A DNA stretch of 64,000 bases, from the NCBI RefSeq assembly GCF_000423505.1, contig NZ_AUIC01000006.1, positions 1-64,000 on the forward strand, given 5' to 3'. Positions within the stretch are counted from its first letter, which is position 1; every line of letters begins with the position of its first letter. Below, piece by piece: positions 14,220 through 22,114 of the stretch. The notes beneath the pieces are model-generated. The model saw nothing but the letters and a program-made list of their open reading frames with translations, made no database searches and had not been told where the DNA came from. Made by a program: the position numbers and the translations under genes. Source of the stretch: Pseudoclavibacter soli DSM 23366 (GTDB taxonomy: Bacteria; Actinomycetota; Actinomycetes; Actinomycetales; Microbacteriaceae).

Positions 14220-15656
14220 ATGGGGCGGATACCCGACATCGATTATGGGCGGTGGCTGAACGACTTGACGGTTGACGGCATTCGAGACCGTCTCGCAGAC
14301 CTCGGCTGTGACCGTGCAATCGTGAAACGGCTGAGTCAGAACCACAACTCCAAGAACCAGATCTACGTCGGCAAAGACCTCACTGAGCTCAATGGACTGC
14401 CCATCGGACCTTTGAGCGCATCCGAATCAACCTCATCCAAGCACGGCGGACCAACGAAACCGAAGTTCCAAGCGCCGGTGGCTCTGAGCTGGCTGGTACC
14501 AGATTCATCCGTCACAGTGCCAGCGCCCAGCACCAAAGTGATCTACTATCCCCAGTACCCGGAAGTGCGCCTGTCCGGGTTCCTGAAAGGGTGCCCGGAA
14601 TCGCCGGCTTTCCTGATGAGCCCGGATGCGCGTGGCAAAGACGAGGGGCGAATCCTCATCCTTGGTCTTGCCGCCGAGGAGGGCGACACATGCCCGTCGA
14701 ACAGCGTGTTCGCGATCGTCTTGCCACCGGAGGCTCGTGCCGCGGAAGCGGTCTGGGAACTGGCCACACCGGCCGAGGGTGGATTTCGGCTCTGGAGCAT
14801 CGGGCAAGCTGAGCCGGCCTCAGCGGATCCGCGTAGATCTCTGATCTCACGAGCGAGCGAGATCAGAGGCCGCGGGTGGTTGCCGCTCACGCGAATGCTC
14901 CCGGATGGTTCAGTCATCTCCTATAACGCGCAGAACGCCCACGGCTATACGATTGAAGCAGCATTCGGGGTGCGCCCGAATGGGCGGGCGGAACCAGATT
15001 TCGAAGGCTGGGAGCTCAAATCGCATGTAAGTGCGTCAGGCTCAGGTGCAGGCAGCCCGTTGACGCTGCTGACCCCCGAGCCTGACGGCGGCATGTACTT
15101 GACGGACGGGCAAACAGGGCTGCTCTCATTCATGCTTGCTGTGGGGCATCGTGTCCCGGAGCAGAAGTCAAGCGCGTCGCAGCCGTTCGGCACCAAGTGG
15201 TACTTCACCGGCGCGCACCAGGTCGGGATCGTCAACGCGAAACCAACCCCGACACTCCTGCAGCTCAGCGGATTCACCGACGCTCAGACATTCGATGCGC
15301 AAGGGCACGTGGAGCTGTTAGGACCCGGTCAAAACGTTCTCGCCTCCTGGAGCTTTTCGAAGCTGCTCGATCATTGGAAGACGAAGCATGCGTCAACCTG
15401 TTATCTGCCGGTGGAGCTCGATCGCGCGAACAACAGGTTGCGCCTCAAAGACGAGATATGGGTCGCTGAAGGTACGCGTTTCGGACTGTTCCTCGATGGT
15501 CTGTGTCGCGGTGACGTCTTCTACGACCCCGGTACGTCCGCCACGCTCATGGGAAGCACCGGACAGTGGCGTTTCAAACGACGCAACCAGTTCAGAGCAA
15601 AGCCCGGCAATCTCGCCAGCCTGTATGACTCGTTTGTCAAGATCCCACTGGCTTAG
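14220..15656 (+). CDS. Type II restriction endonuclease, MvaI/BcnI family domain, 478 aa
   Basis: Predicted PD-(D/E)XK nuclease. The C-terminal part from about residue 215 (RGRGWLPLTRMLPDGSVI) matches the MvaI/BcnI layout, including HGYTIEAAFGVRPNGRAEPD and then FEGWELKSH, which supplies the acidic residues and the Glu-x-Lys of the active site. Known relatives recognise CCWGG or CCSGG. At 478 residues it is about twice the size of MvaI. The extra N-terminal 200 residues (from YGRWLNDLTVDGIRDRLADL) may add DNA binding. It is divergent from the methyltransferase with a 144-nt shared control region. The start ATG at 14220 lacks a strong Shine-Dalgarno sequence, and a slightly later start cannot be excluded. 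Confidence 0.85.
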   Translation: MGRIPDIDYGRWLNDLTVDGIRDRLADLGCDRAIVKRLSQNHNSKNQIYVGKDLTELNGLPIGPLSASESTSSKHGGPTKPKFQAPVALSWLVPDSSVTVPAPSTKVIYYPQYPEVRLSGFLKGCPESPAFLMSPDARGKDEGRILILGLAAEEGDTCPSNSVFAIVLPPEARAAEAVWELATPAEGGFRLWSIGQAEPASADPRRSLISRASEIRGRGWLPLTRMLPDGSVISYNAQNAHGYTIEAAFGVRPNGRAEPDFEGWELKSHVSASGSGAGSPLTLLTPEPDGGMYLTDGQTGLLSFMLAVGHRVPEQKSSASQPFGTKWYFTGAHQVGIVNAKPTPTLLQLSGFTDAQTFDAQGHVELLGPGQNVLASWSFSKLLDHWKTKHASTCYLPVELDRANNRLRLKDEIWVAEGTRFGLFLDGLCRGDVFYDPGTSATLMGSTGQWRFKRRNQFRAKPGNLASLYDSFVKIPLA

Positions 15657-15665
15657 GCTCGTCGG

Positions 15666-16070
15666 TCAATGCCCGGCTTGGTATGTCTCGTCCAGGTGCA
15701 CCGCGGCCGATAAGTAGAGTCGATAGCCACCTTCGTCGCGGCGGTCTGCAAGCCCAGCTCGCTCGAGGCGGGCGATGTCGTCATCTGACCACGGATTCTC
15801 TGTCGAGCCGAGCGGGGTGTCTTTCGCACCACGGATGCTGAGCTGGTCGCTGTCATCAACGAAGGCGTACCGTGCCCCCGGTAAATCGGACATCAGCTGC
15901 CTTGCCCAGTCCGCGCTGCGAGTCACGATAGTGCGATTGGTGGCTGTGGCCTGTGCCTCTTCCGAACGCAGACCGGCAGCGATTTTGACTTCAGCTCGAC
16001 TCTGGGGTTTGGTCGCGAACCGGCCAGCGCTGCCTCGGGGATGCTCTGTTGGGTCAAACGAAGTGCTCAT
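15666..16070 (-). CDS. HPRGN-tag family protein, short tag form, 134 aa
   Basis: Tag shortened by deletion of the TGH part: MSTSFDPTEHPRG, SAGRFATKPQS, RAEVKI. The body includes an Arg/Ala-rich helix (RTIVTRSADWARQLMSD), a strand pair (ARYAFVDDSDQLSIRG) and a winged-helix-like C-terminus (DDIARLERAGLADRRDEGG, YRLYL). This may mean DNA binding. It is convergent with the restriction gene, with only 9 nt between the stops. The start is set by the tag and the element at -9. Confidence 0.7.
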   Translation of the reverse strand: MSTSFDPTEHPRGSAGRFATKPQSRAEVKIAAGLRSEEAQATATNRTIVTRSADWARQLMSDLPGARYAFVDDSDQLSIRGAKDTPLGSTENPWSDDDIARLERAGLADRRDEGGYRLYLSAAVHLDETYQAGH

Positions 16071-16078
16071 GGGAGTGG

Positions 16079-16089
16079 ATGTGCGCTGG
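16079..16089 (-). promoter_or_regulatory. Start-associated element (GCGCACAT variant, T at -9)
   Basis: CCAGCGCACAT before the ATG at 16070. It links the GCAGCCCACAT form with the CCGCGCACA form of the element. Confidence 0.55.
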
Positions 16090-16093
16090 CGCA

Positions 16094-17515
16094 CTAGAGG
16101 GTGTAGGCGACCTCCGCAGTGAATGCAGCTGTCAGCGCAGCAACACCTGTGAGAGCGATCACCATAGATGACCCTCGCTGTGAGCGAAACACAACAGGCA
16201 GTGCCGTAAGAGCTGCAATGGGAATCAGATACCTGCCCTGCACACCCGTGACGATCTCCGCGTCTACTGGGGCGAAGGCAATGTACATGGAAAGGGTGAC
16301 GATCCCCAGTGTTGCTATGGCGATCCCTGCTACAGCTACGCTCGCAGGGAGGGGAAAGCTGTGTGTCACTGTGTGGAGGCCATAGCTCACGCCGAGCAGA
16401 AGACCGAGCACCACAAGAGTCCACAGTGGGGCTCGGACGCTGTTCCACATCGCGGATCCGGCAAATTGCTCACCGATCTGCTGGAGACTGAGTGGATCGA
16501 TCCACGTCCGGACGGATGCAGTCAACACGCCGAGTGGGTCGTTTACCAGCCGGTCGAGCTTCTGGTGCAACCCCACCTCACCCTGATAGGCGTTCGGTGC
16601 GCCGGCGTTGACCACTGTCTGCCAGAGCACGGCCGGCAATACTGCCAGCGCAGCCCCCGAAACGCTCAACCAGACCCACGTCCTTGATCGTGCTCGCCGC
16701 GCGAGAGGAACTACTATGAGCAGCGCGGTCAAAGGCGCATACGCCGATTTTGACAGCACCAACGCGGTGAGGGCGACACCTGCCCAGACTGACGCATTCC
16801 AGGCATGAGCATCCGACTCGGCTCTGATCGACCTAATGACTAAAGCTACACTCAACAGCGCCAGTGAATTCACCACAGCGTCTGCTCCCAACACCGCGCT
16901 CTGAGCGACAGTCACTGGAAGACAGGCGATGACGGCGAGCACCGTAGCTGAGGCGCCGCCTGCGAGCCTGACGGACAATGCCGCTGCGCCGGCTGAGAAG
17001 ATGACGCCGGCCAATCGAGCGAGGTAGACGATTGCAACCACCGGAAGTCCAATTGCAGTGCCAGTCATAACGGTGAACGTCTGCGGTAGATATGCGATCG
17101 GTGAGTATATGGCGACGTTGTAAAAACCAGCGTCAACGACCGCCTCGTGTGAGGGCAGGGACCATACCGCGCTCCAGTCAATTTGGGAGGCATGTTCGCT
17201 CGGAACCATCTGTGACCACGAGAGCGGATATAGATGGACGGCCTTGATCAACCGAATGACTGACAGCTCTGTTGCGCCGCCCCATGCCGGGCCCGTGCTA
17301 AAACCGAAGAGGCTTTCGAATGCATCGCTGCCGGATACGTCATGGCCCACAGACTGCCCGTGGGCGATCTGCCAAATTCTCATCATGTGGACTGGTTCGT
17401 CCTGCCCGTATGCAGGAGGGATCATCAGCGCGAGTATGCCTCCGAATATGAGCACCGTGACGAAGGTCCACAATTCAGGTCTGCGGAGGTGTTGCATGCC
17501 ACCACATCCGTTCAT
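16094..17515 (-). CDS. DUF2142-type polytopic membrane protein
   Basis: About 473 aa with some ten to twelve hydrophobic segments (for example FVTVLIFGGILALMIPPAYG, ALTALVLSKSAYAPLTALLI and a C-terminal pair around MVIALTGVAALTAAF). The early motif DEPVHMMRIW after the first helix matches DUF2142, a family of GT-C-like membrane glycosyltransferases or polysaccharide proteins. It overlaps the end of the GT2 gene, so the two are co-translated. Together they may glycosylate the pilin encoded upstream. The start is uncertain: ATG at 17515, or ATG at 17497 six codons later. Confidence 0.8.
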   Translation of the reverse strand: MNGCGGMQHLRRPELWTFVTVLIFGGILALMIPPAYGQDEPVHMMRIWQIAHGQSVGHDVSGSDAFESLFGFSTGPAWGGATELSVIRLIKAVHLYPLSWSQMVPSEHASQIDWSAVWSLPSHEAVVDAGFYNVAIYSPIAYLPQTFTVMTGTAIGLPVVAIVYLARLAGVIFSAGAAALSVRLAGGASATVLAVIACLPVTVAQSAVLGADAVVNSLALLSVALVIRSIRAESDAHAWNASVWAGVALTALVLSKSAYAPLTALLIVVPLARRARSRTWVWLSVSGAALAVLPAVLWQTVVNAGAPNAYQGEVGLHQKLDRLVNDPLGVLTASVRTWIDPLSLQQIGEQFAGSAMWNSVRAPLWTLVVLGLLLGVSYGLHTVTHSFPLPASVAVAGIAIATLGIVTLSMYIAFAPVDAEIVTGVQGRYLIPIAALTALPVVFRSQRGSSMVIALTGVAALTAAFTAEVAYTL

Positions 17516-18215
17516 GGGCTGCTATTGCATCTATATGGCGAACCGCATCTTTGACGGGGCGTATGTGACTCGAACGTCCTGCCAGCGGTGTCTTCAGACG
17601 AACTGGTGGCTGCACAAAACGGAGTCCCATATCTGCTGCGTCAAGGATGCTCGTTGACGCCCATTCAAAGCCGGTGGAGCCGCGACCGAGCCTGCGCACC
17701 GTCTCTGTGTATCCACCTCTCATACCGCAATGGAAGTCGCGTACATCGACCTTGGCTATTGTCCGACCGAAGGCGCTCAGAATGCTGGTCCCGATTCTGT
17801 TGAGTAGGGGGCCGCGCGACCCGGTGCCGTGAGCCCACCGATTGCCGACGACAAAGCTGTCCTCAGTCATATCAGCCAAGAACCGACGTATTGTCTCTTG
17901 ATCGCCGACTGGGTATGTGTCGTCTGCATCAGCGATGATCACCCGATTCGTACGGACGTGTTCTAGGCCGTAACGTATAGCAGCGCCATACCCGTGCTGT
18001 GTATCCCGATCTAGCGTGACCACACGGGCTCCAGCTTCGAGTGCAAGCACCGCGCTGTCGTCAGTTGAGGCGTCGTCCGCGACGAGCACTTCGGTGATAC
18101 CTTCGATCCCTGCCAGGCCGTCCACGGCGCGGTAGACGGTTCGAGCGACGGTGCGTCGCTCGTTCAGACAGGGGAGCAGTATTGTCAGCCCCGGTTGGAG
18201 TGTTGAGTCTGGCAA
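17475..18215 (-). CDS. Family 2 glycosyltransferase (DPM/DPG-synthase-like), 246 aa
   Basis: Cytosolic GT-A enzyme that probably moves a sugar from a nucleotide donor to a polyprenyl phosphate or protein. It has LTILLPCLNERRTV at the start, a VADDASTD nucleotide-binding segment near residue 45, and the DADDTY metal-binding DxD near residue 95. GNRWAHGTGSRGPLLNRIG follows, typical of the polyprenyl-phosphate group. No C-terminal membrane anchor is seen; the next gene (DUF2142) may supply membrane contact. A TTG start is chosen because AGGAGG lies just before it; an ATG 15 nt upstream (18230) is the alternative. It overlaps the 3' end of the sortase gene by about 155 nt in another frame. Confidence 0.88.
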   Translation of the reverse strand: MPDSTLQPGLTILLPCLNERRTVARTVYRAVDGLAGIEGITEVLVADDASTDDSAVLALEAGARVVTLDRDTQHGYGAAIRYGLEHVRTNRVIIADADDTYPVGDQETIRRFLADMTEDSFVVGNRWAHGTGSRGPLLNRIGTSILSAFGRTIAKVDVRDFHCGMRGGYTETVRRLGRGSTGFEWASTSILDAADMGLRFVQPPVRLKTPLAGRSSHIRPVKDAVRHIDAIAAHERMWWHATPPQT

Positions 18216-19071
18216 AGTTCCTCCTGTCATGTATGGCTATGCGAGCGGCTGTCAGGACTACTGCAGTGGCACCGATCAGATCGATGACCAACCACCATGG
18301 GAAGGACACCTCGGGGACGTCCAGTGTGGTTGCGTCATCAGTAGTAGCCACCCGCTCCGCATTGACGACGAGGCGCTGAGTATTGATGCCGATCGGGGTG
18401 CAGGTAATCAGGCTGATCATGTCTTGGTTCGGGTCGGCTTCCAAAAGGTCGATACGATCTGGGTCGATCGTTTGAATGTCGGTGACTTTGTAGGTGAGCA
18501 CCCGTCCGAATGTGCTGATCTGTATCGTCATCCCGACCGTCGCGTGGTGCAGCGGGGTGAACAGCGCGGCTGATTGCAGTCCGGAATGGCTTGTCAGAAC
18601 CGATCGAGTTCCCGTTCCACCGACTGGCAGGTCGGATCCGGGCAGATGTCCAATACCGGTGCGCAGGACGGTATCGGACACTCCGTGGTATATCGGGAGG
18701 TCGATGTTCAATTCTGGCATCGTCAACTGAGCCATTGGCGAGTCAGAGCCGACATTGAGCTGATCAATGTACTGCTGAACAGACTCACTCGCCGAGTCGT
18801 CTCCGAAAGGGTCCGCCAACGAACGAGCGCCCTTAGATCGGTTGTAGTCTTCGGCGGCTTCGAGCACGTCAGAGCGCTCGCCTTCCGGCAGTTGAGCGAC
18901 TGTCTGCTGGTAGGCGAGACTTGCCGAACGGTGTTCTCGCTGTGCAAACCAGTCGGCTGTAGCTGGGTAAGTCGCCATGAGCAGCCCAATGAGGAGTATG
19001 GCGCCGGCTGCTGCTGCACGGGGAAGGGGCACTCGACGGTGTTGACGCGAGTGCCCCTTGTCGCCGCCCAT
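18061..19071 (-). CDS. Class C (pilin-polymerising) sortase, about 336 aa
   Basis: Membrane transpeptidase that joins backbone pilins through the LPxTG Thr and the pilin-motif Lys. An N-terminal membrane helix (AAAAGAILLIGLLMATYPAT) comes first. It is followed by the lid-type region with DPF (SLADPFGDD), the catalytic His (LTSHSGLQS), the Cys (LITCTPIGINTQRLVV) with its downstream Arg, and a second membrane helix (LVIDLIGATAVVLTAARI) typical of class C. The basic tail after that helix runs on over the GT2 start, an unusually long overlap. The start is ATG at 19071; a perfect 12-bp hairpin at codons 5-16 makes GTG at 19032 a serious alternative. It lies 12 nt after the pilin stop. Confidence 0.9.
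   Translation of the reverse strand: MGGDKGHSRQHRRVPLPRAAAAGAILLIGLLMATYPATADWFAQREHRSASLAYQQTVAQLPEGERSDVLEAAEDYNRSKGARSLADPFGDDSASESVQQYIDQLNVGSDSPMAQLTMPELNIDLPIYHGVSDTVLRTGIGHLPGSDLPVGGTGTRSVLTSHSGLQSAALFTPLHHATVGMTIQISTFGRVLTYKVTDIQTIDPDRIDLLEADPNQDMISLITCTPIGINTQRLVVNAERVATTDDATTLDVPEVSFPWWLVIDLIGATAVVLTAARIAIHDRRNFARLNTPTGADNTAPLSERATHRRSNRLPRRGRPGRDRRYHRSARRGRRLN
19024..19059 (-). promoter_or_regulatory. 12-bp hairpin at the pilin-sortase junction
   Basis: AAGGGGCACTCG and CGAGTGCCCCTT are exact inverted repeats with a 12-nt loop, starting 24 nt after the pilin stop and inside the first codons of the sortase. There is no T-run. It could attenuate read-through or protect the pilin mRNA 3' end, which would keep the sortase far below the pilin in amount. 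Confidence 0.5.
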
Positions 19072-19074
19072 GCG

Positions 19075-19084
19075 CTTATGCGTC
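19075..19084 (-). promoter_or_regulatory. Gene-junction element, CGCATAAG form
   Basis: GACGCATAAG at the pilin stop codon, only a few nt before the sortase ATG at 19071. Too close for a normal leaderless -10 box, which is another reason to consider the later GTG start. Confidence 0.35.
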
Positions 19085-20759
19085 AGCCGATGTGAGCGCG
19101 GCGCTGTGCACGAATCAGCAGCCCGGCACCGATCGCTGCTACGCCAAGCCCAGATGCGATGAGCAGCCATGTGCCGGCACCGCCAGTGAGCGGCAGAGTC
19201 CCACCCGAGGTGTAGTTTGTGATGGTGACCGTCGTGGTCTCACCACCGGCGATTTCCACCTCAACGGGCTCGGCCTGGAGTACGTAGCCGTCGGGCGCCT
19301 TGGTTTCCACGAGCCAGTACGTCAGCTCAGGAACAGTGCAGTAATCTTGGCAGGTTCCGGCGGTGACGGGGGAGCCGTTAGCGAAGTCACTGGCAGTCAG
19401 ACCAGTAAGCGTCGCAGTACCGTCTACAGTGCCAAAGCCTTCATCAAAACCCGTAATCGAGTCGTCCAGCAAACCGGGATGGTAACCACTGGTGAGATCC
19501 ACAGCCAGACTGCGGCTAAGTACGGTGTTCCAGCTCACATCCCGCGATGCAGTGACCGCGTCTTCCTTGCTGGCAAAGATGGCGAACTCGGCCCCGTCAC
19601 TAGTAATCGGCTTGCCGGAACCATCGACCTTATTCACAGTCAGGCTGCCTCGCCGGTACTCCACCTCGTTCGACGATGCGGGTGTGCCCGCATCGATAGC
19701 GCTTTGGCTGGCGTACAGAACACCGGAGTTCAGGATTGATGAGTTGTTGACGTCATCGAGGTTTGTGGAGATGTCACCGTCGTTGTCTGTGATCGCAGTA
19801 GCTGAGACTGACGCCGTAAGCGTGTGAGTTGTCGAGTTCTTAGCGAGCTCCAGACCCGGGGCAAGAAGAGAGATCGTCACAGTGTGTGTGCCGTCGCCAT
19901 TCTCAACGTTGGTGTACTCCCAGTCGACCCCTTGCTCGAGCTCCGTACCGTCGATTGTGACTGTCTCGGGGTAGACATTGATGAGCTGTTTGTCCAGCAC
20001 ATCCACGATTTTGTAGGCGTCAGTACCACCCACCGGCAAAGCTGCGGTGAATGTGTAGTTGATATTCTCGCGCCGATCGGTGCTCGTGGTATCGGAGATA
20101 GCCAGCGACAGGCCCGCACGCTCGTTCTTCGGATAGACGTGGATGTCGGTGTTCCATGTGGACACATTGATCTCGCCCTCGTTGGAGCCGAAATAGACGC
20201 TCTGGTTCTCACCGGGCATGGGAATTGTCACCAGGAAAGGCTCAGCAAGCCAGTAGCCTGCCGCGATCTGGTCCGCGGTGAGTGGCGATGGCGTCACCAG
20301 ATACTGACCGGTTTCGCCCCAGACGCTCACGCTTGAGTCTGTGCCCTCTTCGTTGATATGGGTGGTGACCGTCACGACCGGCTCTTCCTCGTCGTAGAGG
20401 TACACGGAAGCACTGGTGTCGACTGCAGGGTACGTGCTTGTATCCCCTGCAACGAAGTTGGTCTCATTCAAAGCTGCCTGCTGCCAGCCGCTGTTCGTCG
20501 TCAGATCAACGCCGGTCACCTTGTGAATGTCGTAGGAGACACCGTCAATGGGGGTGGCGCCGTTGAGATCCTCGATTAGCGATCCATCTGCCTCGCCAAG
20601 ATCTGTGTCTCCTTGCTGAAGAGAGTGGATGGTCAGATAGCCCGAGTCAGGAACGTCTAGGCTCTCAGCACTGGCCGCAACGGGCAGTGACAAGCCGAAG
20701 AGGGCAAGTGCTCCGGTAAAAGCCGCTGCAGCCCGTAGCGCGTGTGGTCTGGTGGACAT
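19083..20759 (-). CDS. SpaA-type major pilin (LPLTG, pilin and E-box motifs), 558 aa
   Basis: Backbone subunit of a sortase-assembled pilus. The signal peptide is residues 1-31 (AAAAFTGALALFGLSLPVAA). The pilin motif is W-x3-IHVYPKN with the polymerising Lys near residue 211. Cna-B-like domains follow, with an E-box near residue 490 (YWLVETKAPDGYVLQAEPV) for isopeptide stability. The C-terminal LPLTG, membrane helix and RAQRRAHIG tail complete the sorting signal. The ATG at 20759 follows GAGGAGAACAC. The dedicated class C sortase is directly downstream, then a glycosyltransferase and a DUF2142 protein. On a conjugative element it could promote cell-cell contact; host adhesion is the usual role. 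Confidence 0.93.
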   Translation of the reverse strand: MSTRPHALRAAAAFTGALALFGLSLPVAASAESLDVPDSGYLTIHSLQQGDTDLGEADGSLIEDLNGATPIDGVSYDIHKVTGVDLTTNSGWQQAALNETNFVAGDTSTYPAVDTSASVYLYDEEEPVVTVTTHINEEGTDSSVSVWGETGQYLVTPSPLTADQIAAGYWLAEPFLVTIPMPGENQSVYFGSNEGEINVSTWNTDIHVYPKNERAGLSLAISDTTSTDRRENINYTFTAALPVGGTDAYKIVDVLDKQLINVYPETVTIDGTELEQGVDWEYTNVENGDGTHTVTISLLAPGLELAKNSTTHTLTASVSATAITDNDGDISTNLDDVNNSSILNSGVLYASQSAIDAGTPASSNEVEYRRGSLTVNKVDGSGKPITSDGAEFAIFASKEDAVTASRDVSWNTVLSRSLAVDLTSGYHPGLLDDSITGFDEGFGTVDGTATLTGLTASDFANGSPVTAGTCQDYCTVPELTYWLVETKAPDGYVLQAEPVEVEIAGGETTTVTITNYTSGGTLPLTGGAGTWLLIASGLGVAAIGAGLLIRAQRRAHIG

Positions 20760-20820
20760 GTGTTCTCCTCGCTTGGCCTGTGCGCCGGGTAGGTGCACAG
20801 GGTTGTCGTATCAACGAACA

Positions 20821-20829
20821 CTTATGCGT
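20821..20829 (-). promoter_or_regulatory. Gene-junction element upstream of the pilin, CTACGCATAAG form
   Basis: Minus-strand TACGCATAAG, about 64 nt before the pilin ATG. A second, imperfect copy (CGGCGCACAGG, complement of 20777-20787) lies closer. The 20760-20920 gap holds these, the divergent element below and a GGTGCAC/GTGCACC inverted repeat (20835-20866). Confidence 0.4.
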
Positions 20830-20867
20830 AGGGGGTGCACCCCTTCGAGAGACATGCGACGTGCACC

Positions 20868-20877
20868 GCTCGCATAG
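20868..20877 (+). promoter_or_regulatory. Gene-junction element, GCTCGCATAG form
   Basis: Plus-strand copy 44 nt before the ATG at 20921, divergent from the pilin element. The downstream gene has a clear GGGAGG ribosome site. Confidence 0.45.
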
Positions 20878-20920
20878 CCCTCTCTAAGCCGAAGGCCAAG
20901 GAGGGTCAGGGAGGTGCATC

Positions 20921-21214
20921 ATGGGCAGACGGGGACAGCGAGAACGTGAGTCGACAGCACAAGCGCGCACGTCGGCAATCACCACGCAGACATTGATTGA
21001 TAGGTACAGGAGAGGCGCCGGTGAGACTGGTGAACAGGCGCAGGCTGACGTTGAAGCATGGTGCCGCGAGGTACGGGCTCGCGCCCTCCAGGAAGCGTCA
21101 GATGCGCTCTTAGCACTATCCCAGGAGCGCATGAGCCGGGCTCCCGGCGAAGTGGAGACAATGAACGAGTGCATGCTGCTGCACAGCGCCAGCAACCTTG
21201 TCCGGTCGCTCTGA
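20921..21214 (+). CDS. Small hypothetical protein, 97 aa
   Basis: Highly charged helical protein (RGQRERESTAQARTS, then ADVEAWCREVRARALQEASD and a C-terminal leucine-rich helix). Not recognised. It is the only rightward gene between the restriction enzyme and 28838. GGGAGG lies 7 nt before the ATG. Divergent from the pilin gene and convergent with the next tagged gene, 11 nt apart. It might regulate the pilus locus; this is only a positional guess. Confidence 0.6.
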   Translation: MGRRGQRERESTAQARTSAITTQTLIDRYRRGAGETGEQAQADVEAWCREVRARALQEASDALLALSQERMSRAPGEVETMNECMLLHSASNLVRSL

Positions 21215-21225
21215 ACGCCCGCTGC

Positions 21226-22083
21226 TCAGAGCTGGTTGCGCACCTCGTCCCAGAGACCCTCCGGGAGGTCGTCGGCGTCAGCCAGGTGCAGCTGATCGAT
21301 GACCTCATCTCGGTACACTGACGGGTCGATGTGTGCGTAGAGGTCGGCTGCCGGTTCCTCTTCGACAAAGCCGCGCCTCTGATCCTGACGGATCATCTGG
21401 GCAATCAGTCGAGGGGCCGCATCGGCCACAGTTTCGCGACTCGGCCAGTCATACACCCCCGAAGCGGCACCAGTGGAGGTGAGCTCCAGTCGCCCGATGC
21501 CCTCTTCCTCATCAATGCTGGTGCTCGCTCCGGCCGCTGCGAGCCATGAGTCGCTCTCAATGCCCTCGGCAACCAGATCGCTGGGGATGAGTGAGTCGGC
21601 GGGCTGCCACTTCCGCTCGCCGGGACGCAGAATCCAATGGGGGCGCCAGCGCCCGTCGGGGTGATCGTTCTTGAAGTCCAAGCGTGTTCCGACCGGCTGC
21701 TGCTCCAGTGCACCGATGAGGCGACGGCTCAGCCGCTTGTCGTGTGTGTCGGTGCTGGAGTCCCTCTCGGACACGTCCGCAGCCAGGATGTCGAGCGCAC
21801 CCTGCACACGCGAGATCGGCACATCCATCACCCGCTCCAACTCATCTTGACCATGGGCGTCTCGGAAATCGTCCTGCAGCCGCTCTCGAATGAAGCGGTC
21901 GGCGAGATCGGGAGAGAGGTTGACGCCGTAGTCTTCCCAGACTTGACTGAGGTAGCCCGCATAGGCATCGTGCCCGACATCCAACGTGGTCTCAGCGCTC
22001 GTCTGCTCTTTGACGGCGAATTGTCCGGCGTGGCCGGTGACGGTGTTCCCGCGGGGGTGCTGGTTGGGGTCGAAGGTGCTCAT
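21226..22083 (-). CDS. HPRGN-tag family protein, 285 aa
   Basis: Full tag with the FDPNQ and KEQT variants. The body has a helical N-terminus (SPDLADRFIRERLQDDFRD), a Trp-rich centre (DGRWRPHWILRPGERKWQPAD), a beta part (GIGRLELTSTGAASGVYDW) and an acidic C-terminus (LADADDLPEGLWDEV). The WILRPGERKW portion resembles small nucleic-acid or peptidoglycan-binding strands, but no family can be named. The start is set by the tag and the element at -9 (here GCAGCCCACATAAGC). Confidence 0.72.
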   Translation of the reverse strand: MSTFDPNQHPRGNTVTGHAGQFAVKEQTSAETTLDVGHDAYAGYLSQVWEDYGVNLSPDLADRFIRERLQDDFRDAHGQDELERVMDVPISRVQGALDILAADVSERDSSTDTHDKRLSRRLIGALEQQPVGTRLDFKNDHPDGRWRPHWILRPGERKWQPADSLIPSDLVAEGIESDSWLAAAGASTSIDEEEGIGRLELTSTGAASGVYDWPSRETVADAAPRLIAQMIRQDQRRGFVEEEPAADLYAHIDPSVYRDEVIDQLHLADADDLPEGLWDEVRNQL

Positions 22084-22091
22084 AGGAGCTT

Positions 22092-22102
22092 ATGTGGGCT
22101 GC
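22092..22102 (-). promoter_or_regulatory. Start-associated element (CCCACAT, T at -9)
   Basis: GCAGCCCACAT followed by AAG before the ATG at 22083, so the box reads CACATA, closest to a normal -10 sequence. Confidence 0.55.
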
Positions 22103-22114
22103 GCTGGTTCAGGC

